Assembly (NCBI RefSeq): GCF_015680235.1 | Contig: NZ_JADLJL010000019.1 | Coordinates: 1 to 64,000 of the forward strand | Length of the DNA stretch: 64,000 bases | Direction of reading: 5' to 3' | From: Pseudomonas guariconensis | GTDB lineage: Bacteria; Pseudomonadota; Gammaproteobacteria; Pseudomonadales; Pseudomonadaceae | Shown: in pieces, positions 41,040 through 49,852 of the stretch | Numbering within the stretch: the stretch's first letter is position 1 | Layout: every line of letters starts with the position of its first letter | The notes under the pieces: generated by a model | Database searches by the model: none | Seen by the model: the letters and a program-made list of their open reading frames with translations, nothing else | Told to the model about the DNA's origin: nothing | Position numbers and translations under genes: made by a program

Positions 41040-42494
41040 ATGGCGTTGCCGACCTTAAGGATCATTGGTTTCATCATCGGCATCTTCCTGATCACCCTGG
41101 CCGTTAGCATGGTCGTGCCCATGACGACGCTGGTGGTCTTCGAACGTACCGGCGACATGCCGTCGTTCCTCTGGTCAAGCCTGATCACCTTCGTCGCAGG
41201 GCTTGCCTTGGTCGTCCAGGGGCGGCCAGAGCATGTGCACCTGCGCCCCCGTGACATGTACCTGCTGACGGTCAGCAGCTGGCTGGTGGTGTGCGTGTTC
41301 GCCGCACTGCCATTCCTGCTGACCCAGCACATCAGCTACACCGACGCGTTCTTCGAAAGCATGTCCGGCATCACCGCCACCGGTGCCACGGTGCTCAGCG
41401 GGCTGGACAACATGTCACCGGGCATTCTCATGTGGCGTTCGATGCTGCACTGGCTCGGCGGCATCGGCTTCATCGGCATGGCGGTGGCGATCCTGCCGCT
41501 GCTGCGCATCGGCGGCATGCGCCTGTTCCAGACCGAATCCTCGGACCGTTCGGAAAAGGTCATGCCGCGTTCGCACATGGTCGCCAAGTCGATCGTGCTG
41601 GTGTACATCGGCATCACCCTGGTCGGCAGCCTGGCCTTCTGGTGGGCCGGCATGCGGCCGTTCGACGCCATCAACCATGCCATGTCGGCGATTTCCACCG
41701 GCGGGTTCTCCACCTCCGACCAGTCCCTGGCCAAGTGGGACATTCCGGCGGTGCACTGGGTCGCGGTGGTGGTGATGATCCTCGGCAGCGTGCCCTTCAC
41801 CCTGTACGTGGCCACCCTGCGCGGCAACCGCAAGGCGCTGATCCGCGACCAACAGGTGCAGGGCCTGCTCGGTCTGCTGGTGACCACCTGGCTGGTGCTG
41901 GGTACCTGGTACTGGGCCACCACCGACCTGCACTGGCTCGACGCCTTGCGTCACGTGGCGCTGAACGTCACCTCGGTGGTCACCACCACCGGCTTCGCCC
42001 TGGGCGACTACAGCCTGTGGGGCAATTTCTCGTTGATGCTGTTCTTCTACCTGGGCTTCATTGGCGGCTGTTCCGGCTCGACTGCCGGCGGCATCAAGAT
42101 CTTCCGTTTCCAGGTGGCCTACATCCTGCTCAAGGCCAGCCTCAACCAGCTGATCCACCCCCGGGCGGTGATCAAGCAGAAATACAATGGCCACCGCCTC
42201 GATGAAGAGATCGTGCGCTCAATCCTGACGTTCTCGTTCTTCTTCGCCATCACCATCTGCGTCATCGCCCTGCTGCTGTCGTTGCTGGGCGTGGACTGGA
42301 TGACCGCCCTCACCGGCGCGGCCGGTACCGTGTCGGGCGTGGGCCCAGGCCTGGGCGAGGTGATCGGCCCGGCGGGCAACTATGCGACCCTGCCGGACGC
42401 GGCCAAGTGGATCCTGGCCGGCGGCATGCTGCTGGGCCGACTGGAGATCATCACGGTGCTGGTGTTGTGCATGCCGGCGTTCTGGCGTCACTGA
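41040..42494 (+). CDS. trkH: Trk-type potassium uptake protein TrkH
   Basis: This is a 484-residue inner-membrane channel subunit for K+ uptake with TrkA. It has the four selectivity-loop repeats: SGITATGATVLSGLD, AISTGGFSTSDQS, VVTTTGFALGDYS and GTVSGVGPGLGEVIG. The typical C-terminal region and length are present. Its last 44 bp overlap the end of the convergent AraC gene. Confidence 0.95.
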   Translation: MALPTLRIIGFIIGIFLITLAVSMVVPMTTLVVFERTGDMPSFLWSSLITFVAGLALVVQGRPEHVHLRPRDMYLLTVSSWLVVCVFAALPFLLTQHISYTDAFFESMSGITATGATVLSGLDNMSPGILMWRSMLHWLGGIGFIGMAVAILPLLRIGGMRLFQTESSDRSEKVMPRSHMVAKSIVLVYIGITLVGSLAFWWAGMRPFDAINHAMSAISTGGFSTSDQSLAKWDIPAVHWVAVVVMILGSVPFTLYVATLRGNRKALIRDQQVQGLLGLLVTTWLVLGTWYWATTDLHWLDALRHVALNVTSVVTTTGFALGDYSLWGNFSLMLFFYLGFIGGCSGSTAGGIKIFRFQVAYILLKASLNQLIHPRAVIKQKYNGHRLDEEIVRSILTFSFFFAITICVIALLLSLLGVDWMTALTGAAGTVSGVGPGLGEVIGPAGNYATLPDAAKWILAGGMLLGRLEIITVLVLCMPAFWRH

Positions 42495-43506
42495 CCGGCG
42501 CGGCCTCCAGGCGCGCCCGGTATTCGCTCGGCGTCACGTCGAACCAGCGGCGAAATGCCCGATAGAAATTGCTCGGGTCGGCGAACCCCAGCAGGTAAGC
42601 GGTCTCCAGCAAGGTCATGCCGGGCTGGGCCAGGTACTGCTCGGCCAGTTCCCGGCGAGTGTCGTCCAGCAACGTCTGGAAACTGGTGCCCTCCTCCTGC
42701 AACCGGCGCTGCAACGTGCGCTGGGAAAGGTGCAGGGCCTGGGCGAGGGTTTCGCGCTTGGGCTCGCCCTGGGGCAGGATGCGACACAGTACCTGGCGGA
42801 CCCGATGGGTCACCCGGCTCTCCGAGAAGCGCGCCAGGTATTCTCCGGCGAAACGGTCGTGGAGCACGGCCATGGCCTCGTTGGCGGTAGGCAGCGGCGC
42901 TTCCATGTCGGCACGCTCGAACACCAGCGCATCATGAGGCGAGCCGAATACCAACGGAGCATGGAAGGCGACCTTGTAGGGTTCCACGTTCTTCGGCTGC
43001 GGCCCTTGGATCAACACGCGCCGCGGCTGGATCGGCCGACCGCTGAGCCAGGTGCACAGCGACAGCGCACAGGCCAGCGAGGCCTCGCCGCTGTGCCGCG
43101 TCGGCGGCAGGTGGTCGCCGTGCACGGTCAGGCCCAGCGCATAGCCTTCCGGGCCCAGGCGAAAACTCAGGTCGGCGCTCTCGGCGATGATCCGCTGGTA
43201 CCGCACCAGGCGCTCGAACCCTTCGGCCAGGGTACGGCTGGACATCAGCGCATAGCCCACCACATGGAAGGAGGCCGGGCGCACCACCCGCGCCATGTTC
43301 AGGCCGATGGCCTCGTTGCCGGAAAGGTCTACCGCCAACTGCCAGAGCCGGGTCATGGAGTCCTGGGTGAAGCGCGCATCCGGATCGTCCAGGGCCGCGA
43401 AGTCCAACCCGAGCTGCCGGAACATGGCCTGGCAATCGAGGCCCTCCAGCTCCAGCGCCTTGACGATCCCTGATGCCCAGCTGGCCGACGTGGTTCTTTC
43501 GCTCAT
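42451..43506 (-). CDS. AraC-family regulator with Arabinose_bd-type N-terminus
   Basis: This 351-residue regulator has an N-terminal domain of the OruR/ArgR/AdiY-like class (TSASWASGIVKALELEGLDC) and a C-terminal HTH18 (ETLAQALHLSQRTLQRRLQE and LLETAYLLGFADPSNFYRAF). The target is unknown; such proteins often control a neighbouring catabolic or transport gene, but its neighbours are trkH and a DUF962 gene. The stop lies inside trkH. Confidence 0.88.
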   Translation of the reverse strand: MSERTTSASWASGIVKALELEGLDCQAMFRQLGLDFAALDDPDARFTQDSMTRLWQLAVDLSGNEAIGLNMARVVRPASFHVVGYALMSSRTLAEGFERLVRYQRIIAESADLSFRLGPEGYALGLTVHGDHLPPTRHSGEASLACALSLCTWLSGRPIQPRRVLIQGPQPKNVEPYKVAFHAPLVFGSPHDALVFERADMEAPLPTANEAMAVLHDRFAGEYLARFSESRVTHRVRQVLCRILPQGEPKRETLAQALHLSQRTLQRRLQEEGTSFQTLLDDTRRELAEQYLAQPGMTLLETAYLLGFADPSNFYRAFRRWFDVTPSEYRARLEAAPVSDARTPACTTPAP

Positions 43507-43662
43507 GGCAGGCTTCTTGTGCTGACCGCAGCAGGCGGCGAATCGAAAAGATATTCATTTGGCGCCAATTGTCACTGGCCGCCCCCGACAATGACTCTAG
43601 ACTCAATTCAGGCTCCACGCCGTGTAACCTGCCCACCTCGCGCACCAACGGGGAGCACCGTC

Positions 43663-43974
43663 ATGCATTCAACCGCGCAGTTCCGCAGTTTTGCCGAGTT
43701 CTACCCGTATTATCTGGGCGAACACAGCAACCCCACCTGCCGTCGGCTGCACTTCGTCGGCACCAGTCTGGTCATCGCGCTGCTCGCCTATACGTTCGCC
43801 AGCGGCAAGTGGTTGCTGTTGCTGGCCGTGCCGCTCGCAGGCTATGGCTTTGCCTGGGTCGGGCATTTCTTTTTCGAAAAGAACCGCCCCGCCACCTTCA
43901 CCCATCCGCTGTACAGCCTGATTGGCGACTTCGCCATGTTCCGCGACATCCTGCGCGGTAAGGTCAGCCTATAG
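43663..43974 (+). CDS. DUF962/Mpo1-like membrane protein
   Basis: This 103-residue protein has the Mpo1/DUF962 pattern: FAEFYPYYLGEHSNPTCRRL, then two hydrophobic helices (VIALLAYTFASGKWLLLLAV, GYGFAWVGHFFFEKNRPATF) with conserved His/Asn residues, and FTHPLYSLIGDFAMF. The yeast member is a dioxygenase acting on 2-hydroxy fatty acids; the bacterial role is unproven. The start follows GGGGAGCACC. Confidence 0.88.
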   Translation: MHSTAQFRSFAEFYPYYLGEHSNPTCRRLHFVGTSLVIALLAYTFASGKWLLLLAVPLAGYGFAWVGHFFFEKNRPATFTHPLYSLIGDFAMFRDILRGKVSL

Positions 43975-43981
43975 GCATCGA

Positions 43982-44794
43982 CTAGACGGGCTCGCGCAAG
44001 GTCGCCGTCCGTTCGGCCTCACGCGCCTGTGCGTCGGCCAGGCGATACAACTCGATTTGCCCGTCCCAGTGCTCGATCAGTGCAGTGCAGGATTCCACCC
44101 AATCGCCACAGTTGAGGTACTCGACCTCGCCGACTCGGCGAATCTCGGCATGGTGGATATGCCCGCAGACCACGCCGTGGAAACCACGCCGGGTGCACTC
44201 GTGGGCGATGGCATCCTCGAAATCGCTGATGAAGTTCACCGCGCCCTTGACCTTGTGCTTGAGGTAGGCCGACAGCGACCAATAGCCATAGCCGTAGCGG
44301 GCGCGCCAGTGATTGAGCCAACGGTTGAGCACGAGGGTGAACTCGTAGGCACGGTCGCCCAGGAACGCCAGCCAGCGATGGTAGCGGGTGATCACGTCGA
44401 ACTGGTCGCCGTGGATCACCAGCAGGCGCCGGCCATCGGCGGTCAGGTGCTCGGCCTCGTCGACCAGGTGGATGTTGCCCAGGATCAACTTGGAGTAGCG
44501 ACGCAGGAATTCGTCATGGTTGCCGGTGACGTAGATCACTTCGGTGCCGCGCTTGCTCAAGGTGAGCAGGCGGCGAATGACGTTGGTATGGGCCTGGGGC
44601 CAGTAGATGCCGCTGCGCAGCTTCCAGCCGTCGATGATGTCGCCGACCAGGTAAATGCGATCGGCGTGGTAGCGCTTGAGAAAATGCGCCAGGTGCTCGG
44701 CCTGGCAGTCCCGGGTGCCCAGGTGCACGTCGGAGATCCACAGGGTGCGCACGCGCTGCTTGCGTGACGGTTGGGCGAGTTCTACGTGGGACAT
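43982..44794 (-). CDS. Calcineurin-type phosphoesterase, LpxH-like
   Basis: This 270-residue metallophosphoesterase has all five metal motifs: SDVHLG, GDIIDGW, GNHDEFLRRY, HGDQFD and CGHIHHAE. It resembles UDP-2,3-diacylglucosamine hydrolase of lipid A synthesis, but is longer and more like the YbbF/LpxH2 branch seen next to glycosyltransferases. The start MSHVELAQPS is chosen because upstream codons run through the divergent AraC leader. Exact substrate is unknown. Confidence 0.85.
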   Translation of the reverse strand: MSHVELAQPSRKQRVRTLWISDVHLGTRDCQAEHLAHFLKRYHADRIYLVGDIIDGWKLRSGIYWPQAHTNVIRRLLTLSKRGTEVIYVTGNHDEFLRRYSKLILGNIHLVDEAEHLTADGRRLLVIHGDQFDVITRYHRWLAFLGDRAYEFTLVLNRWLNHWRARYGYGYWSLSAYLKHKVKGAVNFISDFEDAIAHECTRRGFHGVVCGHIHHAEIRRVGEVEYLNCGDWVESCTALIEHWDGQIELYRLADAQAREAERTATLREPV

Positions 44795-44923
44795 GGGCAG
44801 GCTCCGGCACTGTTTGCTGGAGCCTGGCAGTTGTGCATGACAGGTTGGTGGCAGGCGTGTGACGACTGACCGGTGACGACCGTTGCAGGTGTACACTTGC
44901 CCTCTGCACTGCGAGGAGCCCCC

Positions 44924-45688
44924 ATGACCGCCGGCCCGATCCTTTCCCTGCGCCATTACCGCCACGACCTGATCGCCCACAGCCACGAGCACCCGCAACT
45001 GGTGTTCGGCCTGGGCGGGCGGCTGGATTTCGAAGTCCAGGGCCGCGGCGCACAAGTCGACCGACAAGGCTTGATGGTGGTGCCGGCTGGTGCCCATCAC
45101 GCCTGCGGCAGCCCCTCGGGCAGCCGTTGCCTGGTGCTGGATGTCCCGGGCGAGCACTGGCTTCACGAACAACTGGGAAACCATGCCGATGCCAGCCGCC
45201 GGCTGCTCGACAAACCCGGCGCCCTGAGCCTGGACAACCGCCAGCAGCAACTGGTCGACTGGCTCGCCAGCAGCCCGGTGGACGATCCGCTGATCGCGCG
45301 GCAGGGCGCGGTCCTACTGCTGGCCAGCCTCAATGCACAGGACGCCCCCTCCCTGGTGCAGCGACGCCTGCCCTACGCCGCGTTCGATGCCCACATCGAG
45401 CAGCATGCCGCCCACCCGCTGCAGGTCGCCGACCTGGCGCGCCTGGCCGGTCTCTCCAACGCACGCCTGCATGCACGTTTCGCCGCCGAATGCGCCATGA
45501 CCCCCATGGACTACATTCGCCAGCGCCGCCTGCTCAAGGCCCGCCGCCTGTTGAAGGAAACCCGACTGTCCATCGGCGAAATCGCCGCGCAAGTCGGCTA
45601 CAGCTCCCAGAGTGCCTTCTCGGCTGCCGTACTGCGCGATTTCGGTTGCTCGCCGATGGCCTTGCGCCGCGAGCCTGGCGACAATTGA
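44924..45688 (+). CDS. AraC-family regulator with cupin N-domain
   Basis: This 254-residue regulator has an N-terminal cupin-like sensor (HSHEHPQLVFGLGG) and a C-terminal double helix-turn-helix (LQVADLARLAGLSNARLHAR, SIGEIAAQVGYSSQSAFSAA). It lies just upstream of and in line with an EamA exporter, which it may regulate. The start follows GAGGAGCCCCC. Confidence 0.88.
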   Translation: MTAGPILSLRHYRHDLIAHSHEHPQLVFGLGGRLDFEVQGRGAQVDRQGLMVVPAGAHHACGSPSGSRCLVLDVPGEHWLHEQLGNHADASRRLLDKPGALSLDNRQQQLVDWLASSPVDDPLIARQGAVLLLASLNAQDAPSLVQRRLPYAAFDAHIEQHAAHPLQVADLARLAGLSNARLHARFAAECAMTPMDYIRQRRLLKARRLLKETRLSIGEIAAQVGYSSQSAFSAAVLRDFGCSPMALRREPGDN

Positions 45689-45803
45689 CGCGAGGATCGC
45701 GACAGACAGCGGGTGATGGTCCTCGTAGACTGGCCCTTCGGTATCGAGCCCAATCGCAGGACTGCACCTATTCAAGGTGACTACTGTCATCACAAGGACC
45801 AGC

Positions 45804-46694
45804 ATGAACCACCGCACCGCCCTCGGCGCCCTGCACATCGGCGCCCTCTTCTTCGGCCTCACCGGGGTCTTCGGCAAGCTGGCGACCAGCGCCAGCCCTA
45901 CGATTATCGTGTTCGGCCGCGCGGCCTTCGCCGTGCTCGCCCTGGGGCTGTTCGCCAGCCTGGCACGCCAGGGCTGGCAGCGCCTGCAGGCCCAGGACCT
46001 GCGCCGCCTATTGCTCGGCGGCGTGTTGCTGGCCAGTCACTGGGTGAGCTTCTTTATTGCCGTCAAGGTCGGCGGCGTGGCCATCGCAACCTTGGGCTTC
46101 GCCGGCTTCCCAGCGTTCACGGTAATCCTCGAAGGTTTGCTGTTCCGTGAGCGCATCCGCCGTAACGAAGCTGTGTTGGTGCTGCTGGTGAGCATCGGCC
46201 TGATGCTGGTCACGCCCGCCTTCGACCTGGCCAGCGAGGCCACCGGCGGGCTGCTCTGGGCCTTGCTCTCCGGCCTGCTGTTCTCGCTGCTGTCGCTGAC
46301 CAACCGGGCCGGCTCCGGGCGCCTGCCTGCGGTACAGGCCGCGCTGTGGCAAAACCTGGTGGTCGCCCTGTGCCTGCTGCCGGTGGCCGCGCCGGGGCTG
46401 ACCGCCGTGAAGCCCATGGACTGGCTATGGATCGGCTTGCTGGGTATTTTCTGCACCGGTGTCGCCCACAGCCTGTTCGTCGCCAGTCTGTCGGTGATCA
46501 AGGCGCGCACGGCGGCGGTGGTGTTCGGCATGGAGCCGGTCTATGGCATCGCCGTGGCCTGGGTGGTGTTCGCCGAAACGCCGACCCTGCGCATGCTGGC
46601 AGGCGGCGCGCTGATCATCTTCGCCATCGTGTTGTCCAGTCGCATGGCCGCCGAGCAGCCGCCCAGGCAGCGGCCCGTGGCCGAGGGCGCCTGA
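45804..46694 (+). CDS. EamA/DMT-family transporter
   Basis: This 296-residue protein of about ten membrane helices carries two EamA repeats (LHIGALFFGLTGVFGKLATS in the first, WIGLLGIFCTGVAHSLFVAS in the second). Members export amino acids, metabolites or drugs; the substrate cannot be told from sequence. The start follows AAGGACCAGC. Its stop codon touches the stop of the convergent SelW-like gene with no base between. Confidence 0.9.
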   Translation: MNHRTALGALHIGALFFGLTGVFGKLATSASPTIIVFGRAAFAVLALGLFASLARQGWQRLQAQDLRRLLLGGVLLASHWVSFFIAVKVGGVAIATLGFAGFPAFTVILEGLLFRERIRRNEAVLVLLVSIGLMLVTPAFDLASEATGGLLWALLSGLLFSLLSLTNRAGSGRLPAVQAALWQNLVVALCLLPVAAPGLTAVKPMDWLWIGLLGIFCTGVAHSLFVASLSVIKARTAAVVFGMEPVYGIAVAWVVFAETPTLRMLAGGALIIFAIVLSSRMAAEQPPRQRPVAEGA

Positions 46695-46976
46695 TCAGCG
46701 ATCGTTGTGGCCAAGGTCGCGCTGTGGGTCGATCTGGTCGCGCACCCGTTGCTTGAGCACCTTGGCTTCGGGGAAGCCGCCATCGGCCTTGCGCTCCCAG
46801 AGCTGCGTGCCGTCGCAGGTAATACGGAACACGCCACCGGTGCCCGGCTCCAGGGCCACGCGGCCCAGATCGTCGGCAAAGGTGCTGAGCAGTTCCTGGG
46901 CCAGCCAGGCGGCTCGCAGCAGCCATTGGCACTGGGTGCAATACGTGATGACGATTTCGGGCTTGGCCTGGGGCAT
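46695..46976 (-). CDS. SelT/SelW/SelH-family Rdx protein
   Basis: This 93-residue thioredoxin-like protein has a CTQC redox motif at residues 13-16 (VITYCTQCQWLLRAAWLAQE), the position where animal members carry selenocysteine, and the later GTGGVFRITCDG segment. It probably has a role in thiol redox, but substrates are unknown. It is convergent with the EamA gene. Confidence 0.9.
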   Translation of the reverse strand: MPQAKPEIVITYCTQCQWLLRAAWLAQELLSTFADDLGRVALEPGTGGVFRITCDGTQLWERKADGGFPEAKVLKQRVRDQIDPQRDLGHNDR

Positions 46977-47045
46977 GGCAGCGCGTCTCCTTCGGGGATG
47001 AGCCGCTTATACTAGCGGTCTTTGCCCACGGTTTTGAGACTCACG

Positions 47046-49232
47046 ATGCGCCGCTTGCTGTTCTGCCTTTTACTGACGCTCACCTCCTTCGCCACCCTGG
47101 CCGCCGAACCGGCCAGGCCCAAGGTCGGCCTGGTGTTGTCCGGCGGCGCTGCCCGGGGCCTGGCCCATATTGGCGTGCTCAAGGCCCTGGAAGAACAAAG
47201 GGTGCACATCGATGCCATCGCCGGCACCAGCATGGGGGCGGTGGTCGGCGGGCTGTATGCCTCCGGCTACAGTGTCGAGGAGCTGGAGAAACTCGCCACC
47301 ACGCTCGACTGGCAGCAGGCCCTCTCCGACGCCCCACCGCGCAAGGACGTCCCCTTCCGGCGCAAGCAGGACGACCGTGACTTCTTGGTCAAGCAGAAGC
47401 TGAGCTTTCGCGACGATGGCAGCCTGGGCCTGCCGCTGGGCGTGATTCAAGGCCAGAACCTCTCCCTGCTGCTGGAAAGCAAGCTGGCCCACACCGCCGA
47501 CACCCGCGACTTCGACAAGCTGCCGATCCCCTTCCGCGCCGTGGCCACCGACATCGCCAGCGGCGAAAAGGTGGTGTTTCGCCGGGGCCACCTGCCCCAG
47601 GTGATCCGCGCCAGCATGTCGATCCCGGCGGTATTCGCCCCGGTCGAGCTGGACGGCCGCCTGCTGGTGGACGGCGGCATGGTCGACAACATCCCCCTGG
47701 ATGTCGCACGGGACATGGGCGTGGATCTGGCCATCGTGGTCGACATCGGCAGCCCGCTGCGTGACCGCAAGCAACTGGCCACGGTGGTCGATGTGCTCAA
47801 CCAGTCGATCACCCTGATGACCCGGCGCAACTCCGAGGAACAATTGGCCAGCCTGCGCCAGGACGACATCCTCATCCAGCCGCCTCTGGCCGCTTTCGGC
47901 GTCACCGATTTCGGCCGTGCCCAGGACATGATCGATGCTGGCTACCGCGCCACCCGAGCCCTCGATACCCGCCTGGCCGGCTTGCACAACGCCGAAGGCG
48001 ACAGCGGCCTGGCGGTGGCCCGCTCGCCGCGCCAGCGCCGGCCGGTGATCACCGCGATCAAGGTGGAGAACGACTCGAAGGTCAGCGACGACGTGATCCG
48101 CTACTACATCCGCCAACCCCTGGGCGAACCCTTGGAGCTGGACCGCCTACAGACCGACATGGGTACCCTCTATGGCCTGGACTACTTCGACCGGGTGCAA
48201 TACCGGGTGGTGCACAAGGGCGACGACAACACCCTGGTGATCAATGCCCGCGGCAAGCGCGGCGGCACCGACTACCTGCGCCTGGGCCTGAACCTGTCGG
48301 ACGACATGCGCGGCGACAGCGCCTTCAACCTTGGCGCCAGCTATCGGGTCAACGGCATCAACCAGCTGGGCGCCGAATGGCTGACCCGCGCCCAGATCGG
48401 CGACCAGCAGGAGCTGTACAGCGAGTTCTATCAGCCACTGGACGTGGGGTCGCGCTACTTCATCGCGCCCTACCTGGACCTCGGCTCGCAGAACATCGAG
48501 GCCACGCTGGACAACGACCCGGTGGCCGAATACCGCCTGGAGCGCTACGGCTTCGGCCTAAACCTGGGCCGGCAGATCGGCACCTATGGCGAAGTTCGCC
48601 TGGGGGTGGGCAAGGCGTGGGGGGAAGCCGAGGTGCGCATCGGCGACCAGGACCTGCCCAAGGTCAGCTTCAATGAAGGCTTCTATGAGCTGAAGTACTC
48701 TTTCGACACCTTCGACAATGTCTATTTCCCGCACAGCGGCGAGGACATCGGCCTGACGCTACGCAAGTACGACAAGTCCCTGGACTCGGACCACGACTAC
48801 CGCCAATGGCAGCTCAAGCTCGACAAGGCTTTCAGCAGCGGGCCCAACTCCTGGGTGCTGGGCGGGCGCTACGGGCGCACATTGGACGATGCGGAAGTGG
48901 TGACGTCGAGCTTCGTATTCGGCGGTGCCAGGCAACTGTCGGGCTTTCGCCAGGACTCGGTCTCCGGGCAGAACATCAGCCTGATGCGCATGGTCTACTA
49001 CCGCCGGCTGACTCCGCGCGCCTACCTGCCCCTGGATTTCCCGCTGTACCTGGGCGGCTCATTGGAGCGGGGTCGGGCGTGGAACAACGACAATGAATTC
49101 GACAGTGGCTATATCAACGCGGCGAGTATCTTCCTGGGCCTGGAAACGCCGCTTGGGCCGTTGAACATCAGCTATGGGGCCAACAGCGAGCACCAGAAGG
49201 CGGTGTACCTGAACCTGGGGCACACCTTCTGA
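47046..49232 (+). CDS. plpD: Patatin-like phospholipase autotransporter PlpD (type Vd)
   Basis: This 728-residue protein has a signal peptide (MRRLLFCLLLTLTSFATLAA), then a patatin domain with oxyanion loop GGAARGLAHIG, catalytic Ser62 in GTSMGA and Asp209 in LLVDGGMVDNIP. A POTRA domain (around 335-410) and a C-terminal outer-membrane beta-barrel follow. It fits PlpD of P. aeruginosa, a secreted lipase. The length matches the PlpD family. Confidence 0.94.
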   Translation: MRRLLFCLLLTLTSFATLAAEPARPKVGLVLSGGAARGLAHIGVLKALEEQRVHIDAIAGTSMGAVVGGLYASGYSVEELEKLATTLDWQQALSDAPPRKDVPFRRKQDDRDFLVKQKLSFRDDGSLGLPLGVIQGQNLSLLLESKLAHTADTRDFDKLPIPFRAVATDIASGEKVVFRRGHLPQVIRASMSIPAVFAPVELDGRLLVDGGMVDNIPLDVARDMGVDLAIVVDIGSPLRDRKQLATVVDVLNQSITLMTRRNSEEQLASLRQDDILIQPPLAAFGVTDFGRAQDMIDAGYRATRALDTRLAGLHNAEGDSGLAVARSPRQRRPVITAIKVENDSKVSDDVIRYYIRQPLGEPLELDRLQTDMGTLYGLDYFDRVQYRVVHKGDDNTLVINARGKRGGTDYLRLGLNLSDDMRGDSAFNLGASYRVNGINQLGAEWLTRAQIGDQQELYSEFYQPLDVGSRYFIAPYLDLGSQNIEATLDNDPVAEYRLERYGFGLNLGRQIGTYGEVRLGVGKAWGEAEVRIGDQDLPKVSFNEGFYELKYSFDTFDNVYFPHSGEDIGLTLRKYDKSLDSDHDYRQWQLKLDKAFSSGPNSWVLGGRYGRTLDDAEVVTSSFVFGGARQLSGFRQDSVSGQNISLMRMVYYRRLTPRAYLPLDFPLYLGGSLERGRAWNNDNEFDSGYINAASIFLGLETPLGPLNISYGANSEHQKAVYLNLGHTF

Positions 49233-49267
49233 AACCCCACGCGCCCTTGTAGGCGGCTTGCCCCGCG

Positions 49268-49287
49268 AAAGGGCTGCACAGCAGCCC
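49268..49287 (-). terminator. Terminator of the MarR gene
   Basis: The stem GGGCTGC/GCAGCCC with a 3-nt loop is followed on the minus strand by TTTCGCG. It lies 12 bp beyond the MarR-gene stop and may also serve plpD. Confidence 0.65.
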
Positions 49288-49298
49288 ATTTCATTCGT

Positions 49299-49736
49299 TC
49301 AAGACTTCTCGAGGTTCGCCAGAATCTTCGCATGCACACGCATGCAGACCTCCAGGTCAGCCTCATCGACCCCGGTGAACAGCTCCTGGCGCAGGGCATT
49401 GGCGATGGTCTCGATCTGCTCGATCAATGGCTTGGCCGGTGGGCACAGCAGGATCTTCTTGGCGCGCCGATCTTCCATCACCGCCTGGCGCCGTACCAGC
49501 CCCTGGCTTTCCAGGCTGTCGAGCAAACGCGCCAGGGTCGGCCCTTCGACGCCTACGCTCTGGGCCAGTTCACGCTGGGTGGGGGCATCGTCGAATCGGG
49601 CCAGGTGCAGCAGCACCAGCCAGCGGGCCTGGGACAGATTGAGGCCGGCCAGGCGGCGGTCCAGCTCGGCGCGCCAGCCGCGGGACATCTGGGCCAGCTG
49701 CATGCCGAAGCGGTGTTGGTTATCGGTCAGGGGCAT
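49299..49736 (-). CDS. MarR-family transcriptional regulator
   Basis: This 145-residue winged-helix dimer has the DNA-recognition segment TQRELAQSVGVEGPTLARLL and wing VRRQAVMEDRRAKKILL. It is similar to SlyA/RovA-type repressors of efflux and virulence traits. It is convergent with plpD. Its ligand and targets are unknown. The start is followed by the usual helix LAQMSRGWRAELDRRL. Confidence 0.9.
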   Translation of the reverse strand: MPLTDNQHRFGMQLAQMSRGWRAELDRRLAGLNLSQARWLVLLHLARFDDAPTQRELAQSVGVEGPTLARLLDSLESQGLVRRQAVMEDRRAKKILLCPPAKPLIEQIETIANALRQELFTGVDEADLEVCMRVHAKILANLEKS

Positions 49737-49852
49737 AAGTGACTCTATGAACAGAACTAATTATTAGCCAGCTAACCATGGCCCGCGCTAACAGGCAAGG
49801 TTCGTGGGCGCCAGCGTGTCCGGGAATCGTCAAAAAGCATGACAAGAATCAG

